This document shows positions 47,648 through 59,999 of a stretch of DNA of 64,000 nt, piece by piece; the stretch's first letter is position 1, and each line of letters starts with the position of its first letter. The notes under the pieces were generated by a model. That model searched no databases. It was not told the origin of the DNA and worked only from the letters and a program-made list of their open reading frames with translations. The stretch covers positions 129,116,375-129,180,374 of the forward strand of contig NC_133121.1 in assembly GCF_033568475.1 (NCBI RefSeq), written 5' to 3'. Origin of the DNA: Henckelia pumila (lineage: Eukaryota; Streptophyta; Magnoliopsida; Lamiales; Gesneriaceae). The translations under genes and the position numbers were made by a program.

Positions 47648-50600
47648 CTATCTATATTGGAATTCCAAGTCTGGTTCGTACCCATGACTTCCACGGTTAT
47701 GGCTAGGAGCGAAAGGGTGGGACTGCTTCGAGTTCGCACGGCGCTCCATTTCTATTAACCTCTGAAAAGCCTCAGAAGGATTGCCTCCAGAATCAATATC
47801 TGGGGCCAATTCAATCGCGAAAATCAGATTGAAATTTAGATTCTAAAACTTCAAAGTAACCATGTTACGACTGACAAGTATTTGCAGAGTAGCCAATTTT
47901 TTCTATTGCAAGTTACGGAGACATATACAACAGTAACAGTTAGGTCAACTAGGAACCATAGGAACCAAATGATGAAAAATATTATGGAAGAGTAGGCTGA
48001 GAATGACAAGTTACTGGTAATGCTAAAATCTCAAAAAGTTAGCAACTTTCTACATCATGAACTGCTTCCTGGGAGAATAAATTCTTAATTTTAGATCTGT
48101 AATATGAAAAAGAAATAAAAAAAATGCATAAAACAGCTACTCCTATAAATTTAGTAACCAAGTGAAAATCTTCTTAATCTTACGAGTCACAAGTTCAGCT
48201 ACTCATTATTGCTAATTTTTAGGACAAATGACACACAGGAACAACCTATAAAAAATATATTAAGGGCCACCCCAGTAGATAAACTCTTTTTTACAGTTCT
48301 CTTCATTAATTCATTCATTGAAGTTTGGTATAATGGTACCCCTAACTATTGTAAGCTTGAGTTAAAAAGGACAGAGGCATAGTCAGTTTCACCTAATGGT
48401 AACATCAGATTTGTAAATGATTTACCTGTAAAAGGAACCCCATGGCTGCCAATTTTTGGCATATGATGCCCAAAAGAGTAATTTTGCATCTTATTCATTT
48501 CCGGTAAAAAGTAAGCCGCTTGATTGCCACCCCTTGAAAAGTCAGGTAACATGTTAGGACGACGGTTTCCTGACATTTGCATCTGCTGATGCAAAGCTGA
48601 ATGATGTGATGGAATATCAAATCCTGCGACCCTAACATTCTGGTGAGGAAAAGAAGGCCGGTTCATATTTGACTGAATTTGATGGTTGACTAGAGAATCG
48701 TGGCTAAACATGGTTTCAGGACCCCGCAACTTCATCTGGGGATTCATGTGAGCAGGATGTGACTCCAAGGGATGATATATTGGCCTCACTTGAGACATTT
48801 GTGGCGTCTGAAACTGCGGTAAAGATTGCTGCATCTGAAGGCTGCGATAGGCTATGTGAGGCTCCACTTGTTCATAAGGATCGCGTACAAAGTGCCGTTT
48901 CTCCAAGACTCCCATGAGTTGTTGGTCTTTAACAGAACTGATAGCCCCCAGTTTGTCCATTATATCAACATGTCCATCTAAAGAAGGGTTCAGATTATTA
49001 CTCGAACTACCAATTGACATAAATTTCGACATCCAGTGTTCACGAGGATCGTTTGAAGAAAAGGAGCTGAATTCAGGCATCCGAGTTTCAGCACCCTCTT
49101 GAAACTCAATGTGCATTGGACCTGCTTCTGTATGATGCTTCGATAAAGTTCTATCAGTTAGGGAACCATCAAATCCGTTCCAGTTCTCAGCCTTACTCAG
49201 CTTTGTCTGTTGTTTGTGATTTGAAGCTGGAATACCATAGTCATGACCTGGTCTTTGCAAGCCGAATTCGTTGCGTCTAGGGGAAGCAAGGCCATTATCT
49301 GAGGCTGGAAAGGGTAATCCAGGAGGGTCTGAGGCATCGACTTGAGCAGACCCGATGGAGCCCCTTTGGACAGAAACAGGTGCTTCAACTGATTGTAGCT
49401 CCTTCATAAAAGCAGTTCCAAAGAGTGTTTCAAGTGTCAGGCTATTAACAGAACTGGGGACATTACTATTGTTCTCTTCCCGTTTAGGCATATTGACTGT
49501 TGTCTCCACATTATGTTCTTGAGAACCTGATAATTTATCCCCTAAATTGATATCCACATCAGAGTTTACACTCCGTTCAGTTCCCTTTTGCAAAAGAGAA
49601 AGCAGGTGTATAGATGCATGACCGTCAACCTGCACACTTTGTCGTTCAGTATTTGCACTACTTGAACTCGAACCTTTTGAGACTGAGAGCCCAGCTGTGC
49701 TTTTTGCACTGTACTCCGATAAAATTGATTGTTCAAGATCTTCACAGGTAAGCATAGCAGGGATAGTCTCCTCATCGTTGTTAATGCTTAGCTGGTTAGC
49801 GACACCAATATCAGTAGACATGATGTCTAATTTAAACTGATCTGATTGTTCTGAAGTTTTAGAGGAGAAATCAGGTGGAAATCGATCAGCTGCTTCTGAG
49901 TTAGAAACTTGCAATCTAACTTTATCACCGCCGACTATTAGTGATAATAAATCATTTGGCCTCCCAGATGACATATCAACAGACTTTGCTTCTGCAAGAT
50001 TTTGAAAATGGAAAAATGAAAATCAAATCAACACAACAGCTTCAGAAGTTTTCCAATATTCAAAGTTAAGTAAACCATCACACCTTCATCAAAAAACCAT
50101 TGGGCAAACTTTGAAGACGGGACAGAATCCGGGAGCCATGTATCATCAGGTTTACTGTCATGATGCTGAACAATGATACATCCAAAGCATAGTAAGTAAC
50201 AACTCAAGCAACTCAAAATCACATGAAAAGACTTTTTTTGGACCTAGAAGTGATCAATCACCTTACATACCCAACTACTATCAAGAAAGACCAGAAGACT
50301 GATATCTAAAAAAAAAAAAAAAGAACTAGACTGAATAAATCAACAAGAACAACACTCTATATCAACTGGTAAACACAAGCAAAAAAAAACTTGGACAGAC
50401 AATGACATCTGTTTAATATAAAATTTGGCAAGTAAAACACTAAAAGATTTCCAAAATGCCACAGACAAATGACCATTCATTCGCAGTCCAGTTTTATTCC
50501 ACAACAAAGTGATTTAACTTTTTGTAAATATCAAAAGTTTTCACAAGCCATTGTGTGTGCATATTCCTCTGCACGGAATTTTCTTAAAGAGAAAAGGGAG

Positions 50601-53600
50601 TTATTCAAATTCGTGAAGACGTATCATCTACTTTAAATTTCAAGAAACATAATCAATCGCCTTGAAAAAAAGTGAGATGGTAATATTACAGAAACAATTG
50701 CAGGAATCAGACATGCAACAGGAATGCATTTAAATTTGAATAACCTCAGCTGAAGTAGAACCACCAGAATTCATGGATAATGTGCTGCCAAAAAAGTTCT
50801 CCAACACTGAAGTTGAATAATTTTGATTATATTCGCTAACAGTATTCTCGGATACTTTACCATCAGTATCCTCTGATACTTTGGCATCAAGTTCTACTAT
50901 CCCAAAGTCATCCAGGGTTCCATGAAAATTAAAATGACCAGAGCTGTGGGATATATGATCTTTCATGCCAAGTTTTGTGGACAAATCCAAACTTGGGCGT
51001 AAATTCACAGTGTCATCTTTGTTTGAAAGGTGGGGGTGCTTCATTTTCTCTGCAGGCTGCCCATCAACTAAATTCATCTCCCCAGACAGCTGTTGCTCTA
51101 AATCATCTTTCGTATTATTTTGGATAAGGTTGACTTCAGATTCTGAGAGGCCTACCCCAGTTACAGGTTTCTTGACCTATAATAAGCAAAAAAGATCTGA
51201 ATATTCAGGATAACCAATTTTACTGGTTTTGTGACGGTAAAAAATTCAAAGAAAAAGAGTATGAACTGAATCTCAAGAGAAACCTCCCATACACGAGGGA
51301 AACTGGGAGATATAGAAAAGGGAAGGGGGAAGGGGAATAACGTAGCATATCACAGTTGACATAAAATAAATAGTCACTTCTTTATCTTCATTGAGGCCAT
51401 TAGTTAGCAACAAAAAAGTGCCGACTACTGAAGTTTAAAAATCAATCGGCACATATCAAGGAGGTAGTGTCACATAAAGAAAGAAAATGTTAATATCCCA
51501 CTTCAAAACATCTAATCAATGAGGCAAAGAGAAATCTACCAACACGTTAACAGAGCACACGAATCCATACAAAAAGAGGCCAGAGAATGAGATCGTGAAT
51601 ATTATGAAAAATCATTTAAAGATGTTCCAAAGCATATCAGTATCTTTAATCAAAAAAATAATATAAAAAGGGAAAGTTGAACCAACATACCTCTGACAAA
51701 GGAGGATGAATAACAGATTTCACACCAGAATTCTTATCAAGAACATTGCTTTGAAAACCAGGCGGAACAAGTGGTCTAGATGCAGGAGAGTGTGAAGCAA
51801 ATGAAGATTTCTCAAGATCATTTTTCTCAAGATCATTACTAATGATAGGAATTGCAGCAGAGACCTCAAATTCATTTTTCCTCACAAAATGTCCACTTTC
51901 CTCCTTTCTATCATCCAAATCTTCAAAAAGGTCTGAGATACCATCTTTCTGATTCTCCAGATTCGTTTTTTGCTTCTCCTGAAGAGTCTTTTGCTGTTCT
52001 TTCCTCATCATCTCAAAAGAGGCTGATTTTAAATGGGAATGTAACAGAAAATAAATTAGAACAGAAGCATAATTACATAGAGCTACAATGATTCCAATAA
52101 GAATAAATCAAAACCTCTTCTCTTCCTCTCCTCCTCTGCTCTATCCTCACTGGTATACTCCATTGAACCAAAAGTTTCATCGTTGTAGGAGTCTGTGTCT
52201 CTTCTTGAATGAGGTACAGCCTGAAAAAAATTAGAAGTCATACAAGATCAGTCAAAGGCATGCACGGATCATTTATCGGCATGAGAATTACAGTAATTAA
52301 CAGAGATACCAAACAAGAAAAACAAAAAGGCTAAGACACAAATTTTAAAAAATACTGCCTGCTTCAATGAGTTATTGGGACTTGTTGAACAATTTACAAC
52401 TAGTATCCATTGGTACGAGATACATGCGTATATATTAAATTTTGTATGGTGTTGTATATCCATTGACACGAGATGCATGCATAAATTTTTGGTGTTAAAT
52501 AATGTGTAAAAAATCTAGAGATTATATTAAAATTATAAAGTTTAGACATAATTGTAATGAGATTTTTTAAATATTATTCAAATACAATACATTTTGTTAT
52601 TTTAAAATTGATTATTTTTTGTAATACGTTTGTTATTTTAGGAGTGATATTAATATATAGTTCAAAAGTATAGATAAAGATAAAGAGGTGGAAACTCAAT
52701 ATCATTAGCTCATTCATTGCCCTTTTACGAGTACTCAATGGTTCAAAGCTTTGGAGGAGTTGGGTTTGGTATGGGTACCCCTAAATCAGTTCCGAATTTA
52801 TTTGAAGCAAATCTTGGATTTATTTGTGCAGCAGAGGGAGAATCTTTTGGACCGTACTAGTTAATTGTACGATGGTTTGGTTGGAGAGAAACAGGAGAAT
52901 TTTTATAATGGGGAAGAATCGGTTGGCATTTGCTGGGACAAGATCAAATTTACAGTTCCATTATGGGATTCGAAGACTAAGGAGTTCACTTTTTGTAGTT
53001 ATAACCTTTTTTATATTCCGGTTACTGATTTGTACAGGGATCGGAGTCTTATGTTGTGCTAAGTTGACTCCGGCGTTTATCTCTTTTTTTGTGTGGACCT
53101 CTGGTCCACTTTTTGTATTTATAACGTTTTACATCTCTGCGAATATATTTTGTTTCCTATCTAAAAAAGATAAAGATAATTTTAGTAATTTTAAGAAAAT
53201 TGCAAAGCGCATGAGATATGGTGGTTATCGTGTGCTACAAATTTGCTAACATATATTTATATGATATTTTTATTAAATGTACATTTTAGTAATATATGAG
53301 ATGGGTATTTTTGGCATTTACATATATATGTATGTGTGTACACACTTAACCTTGTATGGCCGTGGAGGATGGTATGGCTCGTTGCTCTTGCTAAGTTGAT
53401 AGTGCTCATTTGTTCGTATCTTTGCAGTCGACATCCCAGATGCATTTCCAAATGGTTTCGGAAATGAACCGCTGCCAAGGAGCCCATCATGTTCACGAGT
53501 TTGCCAAGACCCTCGAGCTTGATTCCCAAAACGCCTTCCAGATTCTATTTGATTAATGATGAATAAAAATATTGAAACCAGTAACCACAGATGATGGAAC

Positions 53601-54983
53601 CAAAAATAAACTCTAAATTCTTATAAGGGCGCACAGTTAAACAAACAATTAGAAAAGAAAAGTTTACTGGTAGGTTTGGACTAAGAATAAGATAAATATA
53701 GGATAGAAAATATGCCTAGCTATCATCCACTCCAAGTACTCTATTTCTCGTTAGTTCAAGATCAAGCAGTACAGACATCAAACACCAAAGTAGGTAGTGT
53801 TATTAGATTACAAGTATGAATTTTTAACTGTAATCCGCCTCGACCTCTCGGGTAGACATCACAGCAATTCAAGCCCGTGTATATCCCTAAAGTAGAAAAG
53901 TGAAGCAACCAACAGACAAGTATAGATATGTTATGACATATCCCCAATTGAGGAGTTCAACTCAAAACCAGTATATTAGTAGAGCCTCTCGAGCTTAGGG
54001 AACACTCAACTATTTCTTGTGGACAATGTAAGAAATATAACAGCGCTAACACCATGAGAAGGGCAAAGCCCACTACGTTGGAAAAGTTTCACTCACCTAC
54101 AGCTAAGTGTTGCACGCACCTTCATCCAACTTGTAATGCAGGCATTAGCTACATTATGGGCATTGACTATAGCCCTTTCCAAGGTCTCCTCTCAAAGTAC
54201 TAATGCTAACCCAACCTCAAAAACTAGTTTATTATGTCGTGTAAACTCTTAACCGAAATATTGCTAAAATTACTTATGGAGACAGCATGTAGCCGATAGC
54301 ATAAAACCATTCATCTTCTAAACTAATGAAGAAATGTTGAGACAGAACCTGAATCCCTGTCAGATTGAGAATCACTGTCTCGGTCATTCCTCCCTGAGGA
54401 ACGGTTTTCCCACTTTCCATGAATACCCCTAGAGTAGTTACCAGAATCCCCTTGAGCGGGTGGAGATGAGCCATACTGGCCCCGTCTGAAACTCTGCAAG
54501 GACAAGCTCCCAGGAATTCTTGGTCGATCTGGTATGCTCTGAAAGGTGCCCTCAAACTCACTGCCTCAAATTCAACATATACATAGTTAAAACAATGATG
54601 GTCAGTAGTTAACAACATGCACAAAAAGAAGATAGAAATTTCAAACAAGTAACACAATAAACTTCACTAAGAATGTGATTTTTGGGTTTCCATGATGTAA
54701 CTAGCTTCCAATTCTCACCTCAGCAGTGATTCATCAAATCCACTTGGAAGCCTCCTGCAGATATCCAAATTGCTCAAAGACAGTAGAAACTCCCTCGTAT
54801 ATGATAGTTTAGAACCCCTGAATAATCAAAACAGTCCTCCACTATTAATCCCAAACAAGATGTAATTATAAACCAGGGACAAAATAATTCAGCAGATAGA
54901 AAGTAAGGTAATCACTTTGAAACTACTTCGAAATTTCCAGAACCATTCTGCGGGTAGCCTTGATCTTCATTTTCTACACTCAT
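47648..54983 (-). CDS. CBE1: CBE1-like plant eIF4E-binding protein
   Basis: Ten coding exons join in phase: 54983-54916, 54817-54719, 54560-54349, 53544-53351, 52220-52115, 52022-51691, 51176-50745, 50165-50084, 49991-48426, 47799-47648, giving 1080 aa. Near the N-terminus is YTREFLL (29-35), a canonical Y-x4-L-hydrophobic eIF4E-binding motif, followed by SLSNLDICRRLPSGFD. Next come an Arg/Ser/Gly-rich region (SLQSFRRGQYGSSPP, WENRSSGRNDRDSDSQSDRDS) and an EEERKRRASFEMMRKEQQK helix. The remainder is long, mostly disordered and rich in Ser, Asn and Gln, with a Met/Gln/Pro/His-rich C-terminal third. This order matches Arabidopsis CBE1 (At4g01290), which binds cap-binding eIF4E and affects cell-cycle transcripts. 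The last exon ends in a basic tail with ERRANSKQSHPFAPSHNRG. No enzymatic domain is present. Confidence 0.92.
52690..53260 (+). mobile_element. LINE (L1-type) 3' fragment, antisense in CBE1 intron 4
   Basis: On the plus strand, overlapping frames give WLERNRRIF and then WDKIKF...WDSKTKEF, the tail of plant L1 ORF2 proteins after the reverse transcriptase (zf-RVT end region, usual form WKERNRRIF). The frames are broken by stops and shifts. Only the 3' end is present, as usual for 5'-truncated LINEs. It lies opposite to CBE1 transcription. Confidence 0.7.
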
Positions 54984-55876
54984 TCTGCCGTTCAGAATCC
55001 CAGATAACTTTTCCACAAGCTAAAAATGAATTCTCAGCCACAACCTCTTCGAATTCACCAAATCTAATCCAATAAAGTATAACAAATACCGAAGGCAAAT
55101 AAATCCCAGACTCAAACAAATCACTTCAAATATCCTCAACGTAAAATAAATCCCTTCGTTTCATTGAGCGAATACAGTACATATCCAAGTCAATGCAGCC
55201 AGCGTACCCAAAAACAGAAACAACACCTCAAGAAACTACCTGCAAGCTAAAATTCACCAACTGATCCAGCTGAATAATAATCCATGTCCCAATACCACCA
55301 AATCCAATACAAAAAAAAATTGGAAATCAACCCCTAATCATCCTAACCTAGAATGTTAAACCCCATCTATCAACAAATTTTAAACCCTTGGCTACAGTCA
55401 CAATCTAATCTATACAAAATCTCAAACCTAGGGTTCGGCTACGAGAACGAAATGGACATACGGAAAACAAAAACTACGGTACAAAATTCCCTCAATCTTT
55501 TCTTCATACTTTTCGATAAAAAAAAGTCAGAATCACAAAATTCACCAGCACATCCACGCGTATATATGTGAACTGTTGATACATGGACGTATCGGTGAAT
55601 ACATATTCGAATCTGTATGTATATATATGTATTTTAGGTTTTGTTTGTAAAAAAGGGGAACGAGCGTGGAAGAAGTGTATTCCTTTTTTTTGAGATGAAT
55701 AGCAAATACAATTTATAAATGCTCAGAAGATGGAGATCGTTCACGCGCTCTACAGGACGTGAAAGTCACCCAAATAAGGATAGAATCTAATATCACAACT
55801 CATATGAGACGATTATAATATATATATTCTACTCGAACCAATTCATGAAAAAAATATTATTTTTTATTTCAAAAGT
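54984..55876. other. CBE1 upstream region and 5' UTR
   Basis: Contains the CBE1 promoter and leader. A few pyrimidine-rich stretches are visible. No other gene, and no TATA element can be chosen with confidence. Confidence 0.4.
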
Positions 55877-55886
55877 ATTAGTTTTA

Positions 55887-56589
55887 GGGGAAATTGCATA
55901 TATTATCCCTGTGATATATCGGGTTCGATGATAACCCCTTGTGTAATATTTTTGAGCTAAAAACCCCCTGTGTTTCCGGATCTGTAACACACGCATACTA
56001 TTCAAAATTTTACCATAAAAATGACGAAATTGTCCATATCTTATCTTTCCAAAGGAAGTACGAATCGGAAAAATTGATGTGTGTGTTTTGTTCGTATGAA
56101 AAAGAGGGTCACAGATCGGGGATTCTTTGGAAGATTGGTGGTCGGAGTTGGTCGGAAATTAAGGAAAACTAGTCGGCTTCGTGGTGAGTACCAACGTAAG
56201 ATTGGAGCTGTAGCTCAACATATTGAAGGGAAAAAATGAATAAAAAAATGTCGAGGCTTGTAGGGGAGGTGAAGAGGAGTCTAAAGCAAGCAAGGAATGT
56301 CGGAAATACGGCTGGCCGGAGTCGTGATCGAAGAAGTTGAAGGTGACGAGTTCAATGGCCGAACTGAATGGGTATGATTTAAGTATATTTTGGACCAAAT
56401 TTATAAAAAAAAAAAAAAAAAAAAAAACCTTGCATTTTCGCATCTATCCGCGCGTGAGCCACAAAACCCAGCAGGAGGGGTGCGCGTGCTACAGATCCGA
56501 AAACACATGGGGTTTTTAGCTCAAAAAAAATTCACAAGGGGTTATCAGCGAACACGGAATTTCACAGGGGTGATATATGCAATTTCCCC
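55887..56589. mobile_element. Mutator-type element, 703 bp, with non-TIR internal cargo
   Basis: Perfect 10-bp direct repeats ATTAGTTTTA (55877-55886 and 56590-56599). TIRs of about 75 bp: GGGGAAATTGCATATAT at the left mirrors ATATATGCAATTTCCCC at the right, followed inwards by GATAACCCCTTGTG on each arm. The 500-bp centre is GC-richer than its surroundings, has open frames on both strands, and is not a palindrome. No transposase. The centre is unrecognised and could be captured sequence. Confidence 0.85.
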
Positions 56590-56599
56590 ATTAGTTTTA

Positions 56600-57446
56600 T
56601 TATAAATGTGAGTCATTTCGATCCGTCTCATCAATGTAAATCCGTGATAGCGTGTCAAAAGAAATCTATTTTTTTTATTAATAGTTTACTAAATTGATCT
56701 CATTTAAATTCTTTTTCTTATTTATAGAAATCAAATTTGAATTGCAAGTTTTTAATTGGTTAACGATTTGAAAGAAGTATGATTGAGTCTATCCACTGAA
56801 ACAATCATTAATGGGTTTTGTAAAATAATTCATGGTTGAATAAATAAATATTCATTTAGCTTATATTTGCAAAGTACCAAAATAAAATTTATTATCTAGG
56901 CACACGAACGTATATGAAGTATGAAAATATTTAAGTATATAGTTTTCTGAGCGGTAGAAACTATATTTGTGTTCGAGTTAAATGTTTAATCAATAATCAA
57001 GAGTTCGATTATCTTTATCAACATTTTATCGGATAAACCTAATACATGTCGTGTGTCCAATTATTTATTTGACTAACATGGTTTACAAGTAACAACGTTA
57101 GCTTTGAGCTGGTTTAATAATAATAACTATGTTAATAATGTCAAAGAAATTAGTTAGGTTATTTCGGTCTTTCTCACTCCAGAGATGGAAAGTGCAATGA
57201 TTGTTTGTCTAAACACGAGGTGAGGAAAAATAATTATATTGTGATGATAATTTGAAATAGTTTATATATTTTTTTTTCCTTTCACAACAACTTGTTTTTT
57301 TATTTTTGAAACAGACAAAAACGAGGAGGATCGAATGACGAAAAAAAGAGAGAGCAAAAAACAAATTTCATGAGCAACAACATTTGTTGTATATGAATGT
57401 CTTAAACTCTTTAAAGTGAAATGTCTCAATAAGTCATGAATATCAT
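56600..57446. other. Intergenic
   Basis: No gene supported. AT-rich sequence between the Mutator-type element and the Gypsy LTR. Confidence 0.5.
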
Positions 57447-59983
57447 TGTGAGGATCCGAGTACTAATCTCTCATTTCAATACAATTAACCAAATAATCAT
57501 AATAATTAGTCAAGCATCAAAGACTAAATAAGATAAACAAAATTTTTTTTTTTTTTTATAAAAAAATAGAGCACCTCGCTCGATCGGTGAAAAACACCCG
57601 ATCGAGCGAGCCCTGAAGCCAACTTCTCGGGTTGGGAATATTTTGGCCTCGCTCGATCGGTTAATCTTCACCGATCGAGCGAGCCCAAAATGCTCACTCA
57701 CTGTTTCCAATATAAGGGCCTCGCTCGATCGGTGATAATCACCCGATCGAGCGGGCTCATTGTGCAGAAAAAAAAACAGAAGATCTTTTGCTGTCAAAAG
57801 TGAGTCCCTTCCATTCTTTTCCATTTAGCATCATCTCATGTATAATCTATACATAATCAAAGGCTAACATGCATTATAACATGATATAGCTAAAGAGTAA
57901 CAAGATCACCATACTAGAATAAAGTCTCATACTAGAATCATGAGGCTACAACATGTTGTCTTAAGGATTTACAATCATCATTTATATCCTATGAACATCA
58001 ACAACACAACAACATGATAGACAATAAGTCTTGGTAATAGTAGCTACAACATAATCATGCTTCTAGTGTTTACACTAAACATTGACAGCACAATGAACAT
58101 CTAAACTCGGATCTCCACTCTAACTCTCAATCTCTGTTCTTCATGCTCGCCTCTGTCCTGATCCCGAAATACCTGTTGTCATGCGCACATACAAACACAA
58201 CAACAGCCGGATATCTCCGGTGAGAAATACATTTCCCAGTATAAGCAACATATAGCATGCTATTAAGTTCAAGTGTAATTACTATCATAATTAATTCATA
58301 AAAATATTCATGAACCACAATACATGATATTATTCAAAGCATATAACAAAGGCATGCTATAAATCAAAGCGTAGCACAAAAACATGCTATATTCAAAGCA
58401 TAACATAATCAGCCACACAAAGTCATCTATCAAATCTAAGTAGTGTCTTAGTCTTGACTCTACTTTTGTTTTTGTATGACTTCTTGATCTTGACTCTTAG
58501 TCTTAACTCTAGACCAAGACTTGACTATTTTCTCAACTCTCATCTAGGGATCCCGGTTTGAATAAGAACGCAACAAATCTCCTACCTACTCTCCCATTCG
58601 AGGTGGCGGTACGTTCTTATTTCCAAACTTTGGTCCACTATATCGATCTTCGGTCATAGGAGTCGATCTACTCCTACGCATATCGATACAAGTCCAAACA
58701 TTCGGTAATTTGGCACATCTGCCTTTCTAAGACATGACACATCCGCCTTCAACTCTTTAAGATCTAGTGGCTTATCAAGATGCAACCAATTCTAGAAGCA
58801 TTAATCTAAGCCACCTACAAGAGACAAGCTAATCTAGCAAGGAAAGACAATAGACTTATCTATCTATGCCATCACCTATCTCATACAATTCATCTATCAA
58901 TTAAACAATCAAGAACATATATCTATGGACTTGAAAATAAATCAATTCCAACAAGAAACAAATAAGTATGTGGTTTAGGGAAACTCAAGTCAATCTAACT
59001 CGAGTTATATATCCCGTGGTTCGATGTTGGTTTATACCTTTCTTGTCTTGGTTTCAAGCTCTTCAAAGCTATCAAACTCTGCTCCTAAATCTGGTCAATC
59101 CATTTAACATACCCTTGTGTCAAAATTTGCTCAAACTTCAACCCAACTTCAAGGCAAAAAGGCTACAAACCTTGTTCTTTCTTCTACCGGTTTCAAAGTC
59201 GGGATTCTCGATTTGACGCCTCTTGATTGTAAACTGAAATCACAGCATATTTATCAAGGAAACATCAGATTTAATCATGTAAATGGCAGCTCAAGTATAC
59301 AAGATCAAAACAGTTTCAAATCCGAAACCGACGGAGTAATGGTACAAAACCGGTAACCGAAACTAACTTCTATCAACTCTAACATTCATATCAGCTTCAA
59401 ATACATCTTATAACAGCTGAAGATCCTCATATATCAACATAATCAAAGGTTATAATCTCGAAATAAATGCTAGAAAATTCATAAGAATTGCATACGACAT
59501 TCAATCTTCAATCCGGTTGCGATATAACGATATTTAAAAGTTCAAGAACACACAACCATAATCACTTCTGATTCTGCCTCATAACATATTTTTGAATCAG
59601 CCTAAGTCTCATAAATACTTACATCAATAGATAGCCCTTCTTGTGAGGAGTCCGGAACTCTTTTCGGAATCGAATTCGGACAAACGGATCACAAGAAATC
59701 AAGGATTGAAGATGATAAAAAATCTTGAGCTTTCTTTTCCTCTCTCTCTCGGTTTTGGTTTTCAAAATTCTGAACATGTACATGTATTTACACGTTCCTA
59801 TTCATAATAAAGACATGTGTCCATGCACTTTTCCCATATTTGCACTTTGGCCCCTCAAATCTCCAATAATTGCAATTTGGTCCTCAGCCTTTAATTTAAT
59901 TTAATTTCAATCCTAATAAATTAAATATACTCGGATTAAAATTAATTAATTTTGGATTAGATCAAATAATCCCGGGCCTTACA
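57447..59983 (-). repeat. 3' LTR, about 2.5 kb
   Basis: Read on its own strand it starts TGTAAGGCCCGGG directly after the polypurine tract and ends GGATCCTCACA, i.e. TG...CA. The outer flank is ATCAT. Its downstream 450 bp are repeated at 63551-64000. Confidence 0.85.
57575..57754. repeat. Three GC-rich hairpins in the Gypsy LTR
   Basis: Inverted repeats at 57575-57610, 57648-57683 and 57720-57754. Each has arms CTCGCTCGATCGG / CCGATCGAGCGAG (the third with one change) and a short AT-rich loop. They recur at 63679-63714, 63752-63787 and 63824-63858 in the other LTR. Confidence 0.95.
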
Positions 59984-59998
59984 ATTCTCCCCCTCTAA
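59984..59998 (-). other. Polypurine tract of the Gypsy element
   Basis: On the minus strand TTAGAGGGGGAGAAT stands directly before the LTR start TGTAAGG. Confidence 0.8.
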
Positions 59999-59999
59999 G

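Noticed and set aside
57575-57754. CRISPR-like array of palindromes
   Set aside because: Only three units, inside an LTR of a plant genome, with no unique spacers or cas genes.
57510-57824. Open frame of about 104 codons in the LTR, repeated in the other LTR
   Set aside because: It runs through the three hairpins and repeats their sequence; no domain, and an LTR position argues against a gene.
58968-59356. Plus-strand open frames within the left LTR
   Set aside because: Opposite strand to the element, no domain, low-complexity composition.
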